From: DAISIL01 sp036822015
Lineage (GTDB): Bacteria; Bacteroidota; Bacteroidia; Cytophagales; Bernardetiaceae
Assembly (NCBI GenBank): GCA_036822015.1
Contig: DAISIL010000007.1
Location: 17,149-81,148, forward strand
Direction of reading: 5' to 3'
DNA length: 64,000 nt
In this document: positions 7,843 through 15,311 of the stretch, piece after piece
Numbering within the stretch: position 1 is the first letter of the stretch
Layout of the letters: each line of letters begins with the position of its first letter
Program-made: the position numbers and the translations under genes
Notes under the pieces: model-generated
The model's database searches: none
The model's input: the letters and a program-made list of their open reading frames with translations, nothing else
Told to the model about the DNA's origin: nothing

Positions 7843-8064
7843 GAAAAATGGTATCGCCAAATGCTTGCCGCTTGCTGCTTTCGCTGGGCCGTCTGGAGCT
7901 ATGCCCTCACGATGCTGTACTGGTTTTGGTGTAGCGTCCACCATCCCGAAGCGGATATTTTTTCATGGATACCCCTGACCCTGTGCCTCATCGGTGGAGG
8001 CATCCTGGGAGCCGCACACAGCTACTGGGAGGAAAACAAACACCGGCACAAACAGCAACTCTAA
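7831..8064 (+). CDS. Small hypothetical membrane protein (77 aa)
   Basis: Encodes 77 residues, MQIKEKWYRQML, with two hydrophobic stretches (SYALTMLYWFWCSV and WIPLTLCLIGGGILGAA) consistent with two membrane helices, ending in a basic, polar tail (EENKHRHKQQL). I do not recognise a family. It is divergent from rfbD, whose promoter overlaps its first codons, and its stop overlaps the stop of convergent deoC by 4 bp. I see no promoter of its own. The membrane-protein composition argues it is real, but support is moderate. Confidence 0.5.
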   Translation: MQIKEKWYRQMLAACCFRWAVWSYALTMLYWFWCSVHHPEADIFSWIPLTLCLIGGGILGAAHSYWEENKHRHKQQL

Positions 8065-8723
8065 ACAGCGTCGCTCACCATGGCAACGGCAGCCGAGGTG
8101 CCAATGCGTTCAGCACCAGCGGCAATGAACTGCTCGGCTTCGGCTCTTGTCCGGATGCCTCCCGAAGCCTTAATGCCTACGTAGTCGGGGAGCCATTGGC
8201 GCAGTTGCTTGACCAGGTGTAGCTTTCTCTGCTGATCGCCCTTCTGCCACCCGGTGGAGGTCTTGACGAAATCCACGCCGGCATCACGGGCCAGACGAGC
8301 GGCAAGGGCTACCTGTTCCTCGGTGAGGCTTTCGGTTTCGAGGATGACTTTTATCAACTTTTCGGTTTGATGCACCAACTGGGCGCAGCGCACCCACTCC
8401 ACCTTGACCCAGTGGGGATTGGCACAAAAAGCCGAGTAGTTCATCACCACATCGACCTCATCGGCACCATCCTGGAGGGCGCAGGTGATCTCGGCCAGCT
8501 TGGCTTCGGTACGCTGATAACCCAATGGAAACCCAATAACGGTAACCAACTGAACTTCTGTTGATTGCCCCAAATCGCGTCGGGCTTTTTTGATCCAATA
8601 GGGCGGCAGGCATAAGCCCACAAACCGATGCTGGATCGCTTGAGCCACCATCTCCTCCACACGGGCATCGGAGATGTCGGGCTGGAGGTAGGTATGTTCA
8701 AGGTATGGGTGTAGCGCGATCAT
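8061..8723 (-). CDS. deoC: Deoxyribose-phosphate aldolase
   Basis: Encodes 220 residues. The Schiff-base lysine is in VDFVKTSTGW and the second catalytic lysine in GIKASGGIRT; DEVDVVMNYSAF and VTVIGFPLGYQ are also family hallmarks. It interconverts 2-deoxyribose-5-phosphate with glyceraldehyde-3-phosphate and acetaldehyde in deoxynucleoside catabolism. It starts only 3 bp after the nusA stop, so it is probably the last gene of the rimP-nusA transcript. Confidence 0.95.
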   Translation of the reverse strand: MIALHPYLEHTYLQPDISDARVEEMVAQAIQHRFVGLCLPPYWIKKARRDLGQSTEVQLVTVIGFPLGYQRTEAKLAEITCALQDGADEVDVVMNYSAFCANPHWVKVEWVRCAQLVHQTEKLIKVILETESLTEEQVALAARLARDAGVDFVKTSTGWQKGDQQRKLHLVKQLRQWLPDYVGIKASGGIRTRAEAEQFIAAGAERIGTSAAVAMVSDAV

Positions 8724-8726
8724 GGC

Positions 8727-9995
8727 TTAGGCCTCTTCGCTCTCTTCGGTGGCTTCAAATTCCTTTCGGATGGTTTCTAGTACATCGTCGATGGTTTCTT
8801 CTTCCAGGTCCACGCGCCGAATCAACTCGGAACGCCCCGTTTCGATGATGACCCTAGCCGTATCTAAGCCCACCTTTCGGAACTCCTGCAAGACCCAATC
8901 TTCGATGACATCACTAAACTCGGAAAGATCAATATCATCCTCGTACTCATCCATGAACTCCTCCCGAAACACGTCGATTTCCATACCGACGAGCTTGGAG
9001 GCCAGCCGGATGTTTTGTCCATTTTTGCCGATGGCCAGCGAAATTTGATCGCCTTTCAGGAAGACCGATGCGCGTTTGCCTTCGTCCTCAATCTTGATCG
9101 TTCCGATTTTGGCGGGGCTAAGGGCGCGACTGATATAGAGATCAAGGTTGGTGGTGTAATTGATGACATCAATATTTTCGTTGTTGAGTTCTCGGACGAT
9201 GGAATGAATCCGGGAGCCTTTCATGCCCACACAAGCCCCTACGGGATCAATGCGATCATCGTAGGACTCAACGGAGACCTTGGAACGCTCGCCGGGTTCG
9301 CGGACGACCTTACGGATCGTTATCAGTCCGTCGTATATCTCGGGGATTTCGGTCTCGAAGAGTTTTTCGAGGAACAGCGGGGATGTCCGAGAAAGGATCA
9401 CGCGGGGGTTCCCGTTTTGCATCTCTACCCGATGGACAATGGCTCGGATGGTGTCTCCTTTGTGGTACTTGTCTTTGGCGATCTGTTCGTTACGGGGCAG
9501 GCTCAACTCTTTGCCTTCTCCGTCGTGGCAGACGATTTCTCGGCGCAGGACTTGATAAACTTCCGAAGTGATGATTTCGCCGACCATATCTTTGTACTTC
9601 TCAAAGAGCAAGTCTTTTTCGAGATCGCGCACTTTTTGGATGAGCGTTTGTCGGGCCATCTGTACGAGCCGTCGCCCAAAGGATTCGAGCTTGACGGGTT
9701 CGGCTACCTCTTCGCCGATCTCAAAATCTTCTTCGATTTTTTGGGCTTCGGAGAGACGGATTTGGGCGTTGTCGTCGATGTTATCGGCATCGTTGGCGAC
9801 GATTTCGCGGTATCGCCAGATTTCGAGATCGCCCCGATCAATGTTGATAATGACATCAAAATTTTCGTCGGAGATGTATTTTTTTCGGATCACGGCCCGA
9901 AAGACATCTTCCAGGATGCGGATCATGGTGGGCCGGTCGATGCGCTTCAAGCGGGCAAAGTCGGCAAACGATTCGATGAGGGTATGTGAATCCAT
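8727..9995 (-). CDS. nusA: Transcription termination/antitermination factor NusA
   Basis: Encodes 422 residues from the ATG at 9995 (MDSHTLIESFADFARLKRID), 8 bp after the rimP stop; a longer frame from a TTG would overlap rimP. It shows the N-terminal RNA-polymerase-binding domain, an S1 domain (KGDTIRAIVHRVEM), and two KH domains (DPVGACVGMKGSRIHSIVRE and AIGKNGQNIRLASKLVG). The C-terminal acidic repeats of the E. coli protein are absent, which is normal outside gammaproteobacteria. It modulates pausing, termination and rRNA antitermination. Confidence 0.96.
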   Translation of the reverse strand: MDSHTLIESFADFARLKRIDRPTMIRILEDVFRAVIRKKYISDENFDVIINIDRGDLEIWRYREIVANDADNIDDNAQIRLSEAQKIEEDFEIGEEVAEPVKLESFGRRLVQMARQTLIQKVRDLEKDLLFEKYKDMVGEIITSEVYQVLRREIVCHDGEGKELSLPRNEQIAKDKYHKGDTIRAIVHRVEMQNGNPRVILSRTSPLFLEKLFETEIPEIYDGLITIRKVVREPGERSKVSVESYDDRIDPVGACVGMKGSRIHSIVRELNNENIDVINYTTNLDLYISRALSPAKIGTIKIEDEGKRASVFLKGDQISLAIGKNGQNIRLASKLVGMEIDVFREEFMDEYEDDIDLSEFSDVIEDWVLQEFRKVGLDTARVIIETGRSELIRRVDLEEETIDDVLETIRKEFEATEESEEA

Positions 9996-10003
9996 ATTTT
10001 TTT

Positions 10004-10468
10004 TTAGAATGAAATGATACAAATGATTTCTTGAATGTCTTTTTGGGCGATGCGTACTTGCTCACCCACTTTTGTTTTTTTGTTGGGGGGTGGTAGTTCT
10101 AGGCAAAGTTCCTGCTCGGAGACCTCCCGCAGGATACCCTCCAGGACGGGCAAGGGCTCTACCTGGCTCACGCGCAGGGTACGCCCCATGTGGCGAGGCA
10201 ACTGCCTGATATTGAGTGGTGTACCCACACCAGGAGAACTTACCTCGAGCTTGTAGGGGCCCGCAAACCAGTCCTGGCCCTCCAAAAAAGGCGCGATCTT
10301 TCGGCTGATCTCGGCACACTGGTCAATGTTGATGCCCTGATCGCCGTCCACTTTAATCAAGACTTCGTTGGGAACGCCTTTGCGCACCAATACCTCCACC
10401 AAAAAGAGGGAAGGATCGCTTATGTTTTCTTCAAACCAGGTTTGGATAATGGCGTTGTAGTCGGGCAT
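10004..10468 (-). CDS. rimP: Ribosome maturation factor RimP
   Basis: Encodes 154 residues from the ATG at 10468; a GTG two codons upstream is possible. The family pattern is present: INIDQCAEISRKIAPFLE, YKLEVSSPGVGTPLN, and the C-terminal SH3-like half. RimP aids 30S subunit assembly. It is the first gene of rimP-nusA-deoC, the order seen for rimP-nusA in most bacteria, and is served by a strong promoter with a hairpin in the short leader. Confidence 0.93.
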   Translation of the reverse strand: MPDYNAIIQTWFEENISDPSLFLVEVLVRKGVPNEVLIKVDGDQGINIDQCAEISRKIAPFLEGQDWFAGPYKLEVSSPGVGTPLNIRQLPRHMGRTLRVSQVEPLPVLEGILREVSEQELCLELPPPNKKTKVGEQVRIAQKDIQEIICIISF

Positions 10469-10472
10469 AGGC

Positions 10473-10497
10473 ACAAAAATAGGGGCATCTAGGCCCC
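10473..10497 (-). other. Hairpin with T-run in the rimP-nusA leader
   Basis: On the minus strand GGGGC (10497-10493) pairs with GCCCC (10486-10482) around a 6-nt loop, followed by TATTTTTG. It lies between the predicted transcription start (~10514) and the ATG at 10468, so it could act as a weak attenuator or shape the translation start. Confidence 0.45.
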
Positions 10498-10519
10498 CAT
10501 CTCATTTGATTCAGTGGCA

Positions 10520-10550
10520 CAAATATAACCAAAAAACACCAAAAAACAAA
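10520..10550 (-). promoter_or_regulatory. Promoter of the rimP-nusA-deoC operon
   Basis: On the minus strand, TTTG (10550-10547), 19 bp, then TATATTTG (10527-10520): a perfect Bacteroidota promoter. It lies directly after the scpB stop codon. Confidence 0.8.
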
Positions 10551-10553
10551 TGG

Positions 10554-11129
10554 CTACTCTTCCTGTTCGGTGATCTGGTCTAGGTCGTCGCTGAGTTCGT
10601 CCTGGGCAAGGTCTTCGGGCAGGGGCAGATCATGGATGGCACTGATGCCAAAATAGCGCATGAACCGTCGGGAGGTACCGTAAAGGAGGGGTCGTCCGGG
10701 GGTGGTGGCTTTTCCCTTGATGGTGAGTAGGTCTTTTTCGAGGAGTTTGCGGATGGCATAATCACAGTTTACGCCTCGGATGGCTTCGACTTCGGATTTG
10801 GTGATGGGCTGCTTATAGGCGATGATGGAGAGGGTCTCGAGGGCCGCCGGAGAGAGCTTGCGACGGGCTTTTTGGGCTAGGAGTATCTCAACGCTTTTTC
10901 GGTAGTCGGGTTTGGTCAGGAGGAGGTATCCGCCGCCCATCTCGCGGAGTTCGAAGGCGAACTCGGGTGTATCGTACTTTTGTTGGAGGGCATCGAGGGC
11001 GGCGCGTATTTGTCTGGGTGGGATGTTGGTGCCGGTGAGTTCGATGAGGCAGCGTTGGAGGTCTGGGAGCGATACGGGTACGGTGGCACAAAAGATGAGT
11101 GCTTCTACGTGGTTTTGGAGGTAGTTCAT
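10554..11129 (-). CDS. scpB: Segregation and condensation protein B
   Basis: Encodes 191 residues from the ATG at 11129 (MNYLQNHVEALIFCA); the frame extends upstream without a plausible start. It shows the two winged-helix domains of ScpB, with LETLSIIAYKQPITKSEVEAIRGVN and the conserved GRPLLYGTSRRFMRYFGI. ScpB works with ScpA and SMC as a kleisin-associated subunit in chromosome condensation. scpA is not in this window. Its promoter overlaps the terminator of the upstream rng gene. Confidence 0.93.
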   Translation of the reverse strand: MNYLQNHVEALIFCATVPVSLPDLQRCLIELTGTNIPPRQIRAALDALQQKYDTPEFAFELREMGGGYLLLTKPDYRKSVEILLAQKARRKLSPAALETLSIIAYKQPITKSEVEAIRGVNCDYAIRKLLEKDLLTIKGKATTPGRPLLYGTSRRFMRYFGISAIHDLPLPEDLAQDELSDDLDQITEQEE

Positions 11130-11148
11130 GGGCGGCGCGTATGTTTGA

Positions 11149-11178
11149 CAAAAATATGGAAAAACATGATGGCACAAA
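11149..11178 (-). promoter_or_regulatory. Promoter of scpB
   Basis: On the minus strand, TTTG (11178-11175) and TATTTTTG (11156-11149) are 18 bp apart. The -33 element is built from the T-run of the rng terminator, a compact terminator-promoter arrangement. Confidence 0.75.
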
Positions 11179-11211
11179 AAAACCCATGCTCACGGGTTAG
11201 GCGAGCATGGG
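11174..11211 (-). terminator. Rho-independent terminator of rng
   Basis: On the minus strand CCCATGCTC (11211-11203) pairs with GAGCATGGG (11191-11183), 9 bp with an 11-nt loop, followed by TTTTTTTG. It lies 12 bp after the rng stop. Confidence 0.92.
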
Positions 11212-11223
11212 CAAAGGGATGTA

Positions 11224-12801
11224 TTAAGAGGGGGTAACTTCGATTTCCTGCCCATTTCGGTCGTAGAAATGATATTCGTTGAGGGCTAGGGAGGAATCCT
11301 TGTTGATGCGTACCCACTTGAGATACTTAAAAAACCATCGGTGTTGGCGTGAGGGCAACCCTTGCTTAAAGAAAGCCTCCAGATAAGGGTGTACCGAAAG
11401 GACGATCTTTTGATCGTTTTGTTTGCTGAGCAAGAACTCAATCTGATGCTGTACTTGATCGGCTACCCCAATAGACGCTGAAATCTTTCCGGTACCGTTG
11501 CAGGCCGGGCAATTTTCACGGGTGGTGATGTTGAGTTCGGGACGTACCCGCTGTCGGGTAATTTGCATGAGTCCGAACTTGGTCAGGGGTAGGATGGTAT
11601 ATTTGGAGCGGTCTTGCTTCATTTCCTGCCGCATGTGGTCGTAGAGTTGCTTTTTGTGTTCGATGCGTCGCATATCAATAAAGTCAATCACGATGATACC
11701 TCCCATGTCTCGTAGGCGGAGCTGCCGGCTGACTTCACTGGCTGCCTCGAGATTTACTTTGAGGGCTGTGTTTTCTTGGTTATCTTCGGTGGCTGACTTA
11801 TTTCCGCTATTGACATCAATCACGTGCAGGGCTTCGGTATGCTCGATGATGATATACCCTCCACTAGGCAAACTAACGGTTTTTCCAAAAAGTAACTTGA
11901 GTTGTTTTTCGATGCCAAAGGCTTCAAAGATTTTAGAACGCCCATGATAGAGCTTGACGATACGCTCACGTCCGGGAGCAATTTCTTGAATAAAATCCCG
12001 AATGTCTTGGTAGGTTTTTTCTTCATCTACCGTAATGCTATCAAAGCTCTCATTGAGCATATCGCGTAGCATCGAAGTTGCCCGATTGATCTCACCGATC
12101 ACTTTTTCACGGGTCTTGACTTTGGCAATTTTGGCAGTTCCTTCTACCCATCTTTCGACGAGGGCAGTGAGGTCTTTATCCAGTTCGGCGACATCTTTCC
12201 CTTCCGACATCGTTCGTACAATTACCCCAAAGTTTTCCGGTTTGATGGAAGTGATGAGGCGTTGGAGGCGTTTTCGTTCGTTTTTGTCCGAAATCTTCCT
12301 AGAAACGTGTACGCTATCAGAGAAAGGCACTAAGACGAGATAACGCCCGGCCAGCGAGAGCTGACAAGAGAGCCGCGGCCCCTTGGTAGAGATCGGTTCC
12401 TTGACTACCTGCACCATGATTTGCTGGTTGGCTTTCAGGACATCCGACATCTTGCCGTGCTTATCAATTTCTGGTTCCATCTTGAAGTTTTGTAGGCGGC
12501 CAAGGGCTTCGTTGCTTTGTCCGTTGCGGCGACCCGAACGCATGATTTTGGCAAATTTGAGCAGCGAGGTAATCTGCGGCCCTAAATCAAGGTAATGCAA
12601 AAAAGCATCTTTTTCGTAGCCAATATCCACAAAAGCTGCATTCAGCCCCGGAACAACCCGCTTGACGGTTCCCCAATAAATATCACCGACGGTGAAATTA
12701 TTGTCCTTGTCTTCTTGATGAAACTCAACTAAATTTTTATCCCGCAACAGTGCGATACGCCCGCCCGACTGGGTTGAGTTGATGACTAATTCGTTACTCA
12801 A
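11224..12801 (-). CDS. rng: Ribonuclease G/E family endoribonuclease (TTG start)
   Basis: Encodes 525 residues, the length of RNase G-type proteins without the long RNase E scaffold tail. It begins MSNELVINSTQSGGRIALL and contains an S1 domain (GDIYWGTVKRVVPGLNAAFVD), the catalytic DNase I-like domain with HVIDVNSGNKS and GGIIVIDFIDMRR, and the zinc-link CPACNGTG. It cleaves single-stranded RNA in rRNA maturation and mRNA decay. The family-typical N-terminus starts at a TTG codon with no upstream in-frame alternative. The leader carries a boxA-like sequence and a terminator-like hairpin. It lies downstream of HU, TPR and the 29-aa ribosomal gene, a common Bacteroidota order. Confidence 0.95.
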   Translation of the reverse strand: MSNELVINSTQSGGRIALLRDKNLVEFHQEDKDNNFTVGDIYWGTVKRVVPGLNAAFVDIGYEKDAFLHYLDLGPQITSLLKFAKIMRSGRRNGQSNEALGRLQNFKMEPEIDKHGKMSDVLKANQQIMVQVVKEPISTKGPRLSCQLSLAGRYLVLVPFSDSVHVSRKISDKNERKRLQRLITSIKPENFGVIVRTMSEGKDVAELDKDLTALVERWVEGTAKIAKVKTREKVIGEINRATSMLRDMLNESFDSITVDEEKTYQDIRDFIQEIAPGRERIVKLYHGRSKIFEAFGIEKQLKLLFGKTVSLPSGGYIIIEHTEALHVIDVNSGNKSATEDNQENTALKVNLEAASEVSRQLRLRDMGGIIVIDFIDMRRIEHKKQLYDHMRQEMKQDRSKYTILPLTKFGLMQITRQRVRPELNITTRENCPACNGTGKISASIGVADQVQHQIEFLLSKQNDQKIVLSVHPYLEAFFKQGLPSRQHRWFFKYLKWVRINKDSSLALNEYHFYDRNGQEIEVTPS

Positions 12802-12828
12802 GGTCGTATCTGGTTAAAGGGTGAAATA

Positions 12829-12871
12829 GAAAAATAAAGAAGACGAGCTAAACAAAAACGCTACTCGCTTC
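12829..12871 (-). other. Terminator-like hairpin in the rng leader
   Basis: On the minus strand GAAGCGAG (12871-12864) pairs with CTCGTCTTC (12847-12839) with one bulged T and a 16-nt loop, followed by TTTATTTTTC (12838-12829). It sits 28 bp upstream of the TTG start of rng, so it is an attenuator candidate; it could also be a processing site. Confidence 0.5.
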
Positions 12872-12890
12872 TTGTGCTTAAGAAAACTTT

Positions 12891-12907
12891 CAATATGTCA
12901 AAGAACA
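12891..12907 (-). promoter_or_regulatory. boxA-like antitermination sequence upstream of rng
   Basis: The minus strand reads TGTTCTTTGACATATTG. It resembles the boxA antiterminator of rRNA leaders (E. coli TGCTCTTTAACA), and I recall nearly the same string from Bacteroidota rRNA leaders and spacers. It lies ~90 bp before the rng start and 20 bp upstream of the terminator-like hairpin. It could alternatively be a TTGACA-type promoter -35, but no matching -10 follows. Confidence 0.5.
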
Positions 12908-12977
12908 GGGCAATGAGGTGCTAGGCCGCCAATCGTTTTTGGGTCAGCGCACACCTCAAAGAAATCAACTGCGCCGA

Positions 12978-13067
12978 CTATTTTTTCTTGTGTCGGTTTT
13001 TACGCAATCGTTTCTTTCGTTTGTGCGTCGCGATCTTGTGTCGCTTTCGTTTTTTTCCACAAGGCAT
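12978..13067 (-). CDS. 29-residue AURKAIP1/COX24-like ribosomal protein (mS38/bS22 type)
   Basis: An ATG at 13067 opens a 29-codon frame whose product starts MPCGKKRKRHKIATHKRKKR and ends NRHKKK, with about two thirds basic residues. This is the small AURKAIP1/COX24 domain protein of Bacteroidota, related to mitochondrial mS38 and mycobacterial bS22, which bind near the decoding region of the small subunit. It is too short for most ORF callers. It lies between the TPR protein gene and rng, where I recall it in other members of the phylum. Confidence 0.88.
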   Translation of the reverse strand: MPCGKKRKRHKIATHKRKKRLRKNRHKKK

Positions 13068-13133
13068 AATGAACAGTTGTTTTGTGTTGAATGAATGAAA
13101 AGGTAAGAAAAAAAATGAATCTATTAGGTTTGT

Positions 13134-13973
13134 TTACGGCAAATTAGCCAAATAGTTGCGTGCCGCCTGCCGCAAAAGTGAATCTGCGTCGGGGGCTTGC
13201 AAAGCCGCCGTAAAAGCCGTGCGGGCCCGCTCCTTAATTCCTGCTTCGGCATAGGCCATCCCCAGGTAAAACTGACCCTTTGCCTCTTCGGGCGCAAGGG
13301 CAACCAGTTGCTCAAAACGCTCCACGGCTTTATCGAACTGCCCGGAGCGCATCGAAAGCAAGCCCAGGTTCAGTAAAGCCAGGCGGTGTTGGGGATTTTC
13401 CTGGAGAACCTCCCGAATCATCCCTATTCCTTGCATGGGATTGGCGGAGGGGATGTAGGTCATCCCGATCTTGACTTGCCAATCCAAATTGCTCGGCTCC
13501 TTCGCCTGTGCCTGCTCGAGATACTGCCGTGCTTTGGGGGCAATCGTGCTGGCCGCCTGCTCGGAGGCGGCCACACCGAGGGCTTCATAATAAGCATTTC
13601 CGGTGCGGGCCAATAGGTCATCTGATGGATAACGCAACCAAAGCTGCTCCGTGTAGGTGGCAATGCTATCCCAACGCTGTATGGGCTTCCAAAGTGCCGT
13701 CAAAGAATCCAAGGCCTGCTCGTGTGCGCTTGCCCTCAGGCTTTTATCGCCAAACTGCTCACGCCAATAAGCGATCCGCTCGGCCATCTCTGCCGGTAGA
13801 TCGAGGTGATGATCGGGGTGCTTGGCTTCGGGATCAGGGGCAGCTGTGGCTTCGGCATTGACCAGGTTACGGTCTGTGGGGGTATTCTCGACGACCACTC
13901 GGGGCAGCAAAAACAAACCCGTGATGAGCAATATAGCTCCTCCCATCAGACCGTAACGCCATTTGGTTTCCAT
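13134..13973 (-). CDS. Membrane-anchored TPR protein
   Basis: Encodes 279 residues. One N-terminal membrane helix (GLMGGAILLITGLFLLPRVVV) anchors it. A charged linker follows, and then at least four tetratricopeptide repeats from ~residue 110, for example HRLALLNLGLLSMRSGQFDK and GQFYLGMAYAEAGIKERART. TPRs form a protein-binding superhelix; the partner is unknown. It lies 19 bp downstream of HU and upstream of the 29-aa ribosomal gene and rng, a conserved Bacteroidota neighbourhood. Confidence 0.85.
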   Translation of the reverse strand: METKWRYGLMGGAILLITGLFLLPRVVVENTPTDRNLVNAEATAAPDPEAKHPDHHLDLPAEMAERIAYWREQFGDKSLRASAHEQALDSLTALWKPIQRWDSIATYTEQLWLRYPSDDLLARTGNAYYEALGVAASEQAASTIAPKARQYLEQAQAKEPSNLDWQVKIGMTYIPSANPMQGIGMIREVLQENPQHRLALLNLGLLSMRSGQFDKAVERFEQLVALAPEEAKGQFYLGMAYAEAGIKERARTAFTAALQAPDADSLLRQAARNYLANLP

Positions 13974-13992
13974 ACAAACAAGTGGGGTTAGA

Positions 13993-14319
13993 TTAAGCCG
14001 TTACGTTGGCGGCAGTCTCGTTGTTGGCCTGCACTACTTTTTCGCTAGACCGGATGCGCTCCACAAAGTTTTTGGAGGGCTTAAAGCTCGGTACGTAGTG
14101 TTCGGGGATTTCGATAGACGTTTGGCGGGCAATATTACGGGCCACTTTGCGGGCGCGTTTTTTATTGACAAAACTGCCAAAACCTCTGATGTAGATGTTC
14201 TCTCCTTTTTCCATGTTGTCCTTGACAACATCAAAGAAAGATTCCACGACCTTTTGTACTTGTCCACGATCGAGTTCGGATTTTTGGGCAATTTCAGCGA
14301 TGATGTCTGCTTTGGTCAC
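13993..14319 (-). CDS. HU/IHF-family DNA-binding protein (GTG start)
   Basis: Encodes 108 residues, MTKADIIAEIAQKSELDRGQ, starting at GTG (14319). It shows the HU fold, with the beta-arm region GFGSFVNKKRARKVARNI and the arm-tip proline region IEIPEHYVPSFKPSKNF. A ~15-residue C-terminal extension is present. It is a dimeric nucleoid protein that bends DNA. It heads the HU-TPR-ribosomal protein group and has its own promoter. Confidence 0.93.
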   Translation of the reverse strand: MTKADIIAEIAQKSELDRGQVQKVVESFFDVVKDNMEKGENIYIRGFGSFVNKKRARKVARNIARQTSIEIPEHYVPSFKPSKNFVERIRSSEKVVQANNETAANVTA

Positions 14320-14376
14320 GGTAGGTTCTGATTTTTGGTGATGATAAAAAGCTGTAAATCAGCAAATATTAGCCTG

Positions 14377-14408
14377 CAAAACTAAGCCGCTTCTCTGTAA
14401 GATGCAAG
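14377..14408 (-). promoter_or_regulatory. Promoter of the HU gene
   Basis: The minus strand has TAGTTTTG (14384-14377), matching TAnnTTTG, and CTTG (14408-14405) 20 bp upstream. The leader would be about 50 bases. Confidence 0.65.
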
Positions 14409-14473
14409 CAAAAACCAAAAAAGTCTTTGAAATGCGTCCTAATTTTTTGTAAATCCCTGAAAAACAAGGCGTA

Positions 14474-15178
14474 TTATTGGGGGATTACCGCTAAAGTGGT
14501 CTCTACTAAGGACAAGATATACTGCACTTGTTCTTCAAAAGTTGTCTCGGAGGTATCTAGTGTATGGGCATCGGCTGCCTTACGCAGGGGGCTATCGGCG
14601 CGGGTTGTGTCGAGATAATCGCGTTTTTGGAGGTTCTCTTCAATCTGCTCGAGCGAAATATCGGTGTAGCCCTGTTCCCGTAGCTGTTCCTGCCGACGCG
14701 ATACACGCGCCTCCATGCTGGCTTGCATGAACACCTTCACCTCGGCATCAGGGAAGACTACCGTACCGATGTCTCTGCCCTCGGCAACGACACCTTTTCC
14801 GAGACCGATCCTTTGTTGTTGGGCGACCAAAAAACGCCGAATCTCCGGTACGGCACTCACCTGACTAACCGACTGCGTAACAGTCATCGACCGAATTTCT
14901 TTTGATACGTTTTCGCCGTTGAGAAAAACGGGGCTTTCGCCCACCCGAGGGCGTTCACCGAAGGTAATCGCAATATCCAGCAATGCCTCCTGGACAGTGG
15001 CGGCATCGTTCCAGTCCAGTTCTTTCCGAAGAAAGTACAGCGTAACGGCTCGGTACATCGCTCCCGTATCCAGATAGATATAATGTAAGCGACGGGCAAC
15101 CTCACGGGCTGAGGTGCTTTTGCCACAGCCGGCATATCCATCAACGGCGATACTGATTTTGGGAACTTCCTTTTTCAT
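14474..15178 (-). CDS. cmk: Cytidylate kinase
   Basis: Encodes 234 residues. It has the P-loop GYAGCGKSTSARE, the CMP-binding TGAMYRAVTL, and GRDIGTVVFPDAEVK and RKAADAHTLDTS near the C-terminus, all typical of Cmk. It phosphorylates CMP and dCMP using ATP in the cytoplasm. It is divergent from the HU/SPOR gene, with a hairpin in between. Confidence 0.96.
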   Translation of the reverse strand: MKKEVPKISIAVDGYAGCGKSTSAREVARRLHYIYLDTGAMYRAVTLYFLRKELDWNDAATVQEALLDIAITFGERPRVGESPVFLNGENVSKEIRSMTVTQSVSQVSAVPEIRRFLVAQQQRIGLGKGVVAEGRDIGTVVFPDAEVKVFMQASMEARVSRRQEQLREQGYTDISLEQIEENLQKRDYLDTTRADSPLRKAADAHTLDTSETTFEEQVQYILSLVETTLAVIPQ

Positions 15179-15217
15179 GACTTACCCGCAAAGGTAAGCC
15201 TTTGTGGGGTCTTGACC

Positions 15218-15255
15218 AAAAAGCGGCAACAAATCGCTTTTTTCTGACAAAAATA
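15218..15255 (-). promoter_or_regulatory. -7 element and 5' hairpin in the cmk leader
   Basis: The minus strand has TATTTTTG (15255-15248), a TAnnTTTG match, without a clear -33. Immediately downstream AAAAAGCG (15218-15225) pairs with CGCTTTTT (15235-15242) around a 9-nt loop, with A/T runs on both sides, so it could act as a hairpin or terminator in either direction. It would form the very 5' end of the cmk mRNA. Confidence 0.4.
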
Positions 15256-15311
15256 TTGTATTTTTCGTGTTCGTTTAGCACCTTCATCTCATTGACCAAC
15301 CCCCAGTCTCC

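Noticed and set aside
9015..9989. 324-codon plus-strand ORF
   Set aside because: It is antisense to nusA, whose S1 and KH domains are unmistakable; the translated product has no recognisable fold and reflects codon bias of the real gene.
12891..12896. TTGACA-like -35 box upstream of rng
   Set aside because: TTTGACA is present on the minus strand, but no TATAAT-like -10 follows at 17 bp, and the phylum uses TTTG/TAnnTTTG; the boxA reading is preferred.
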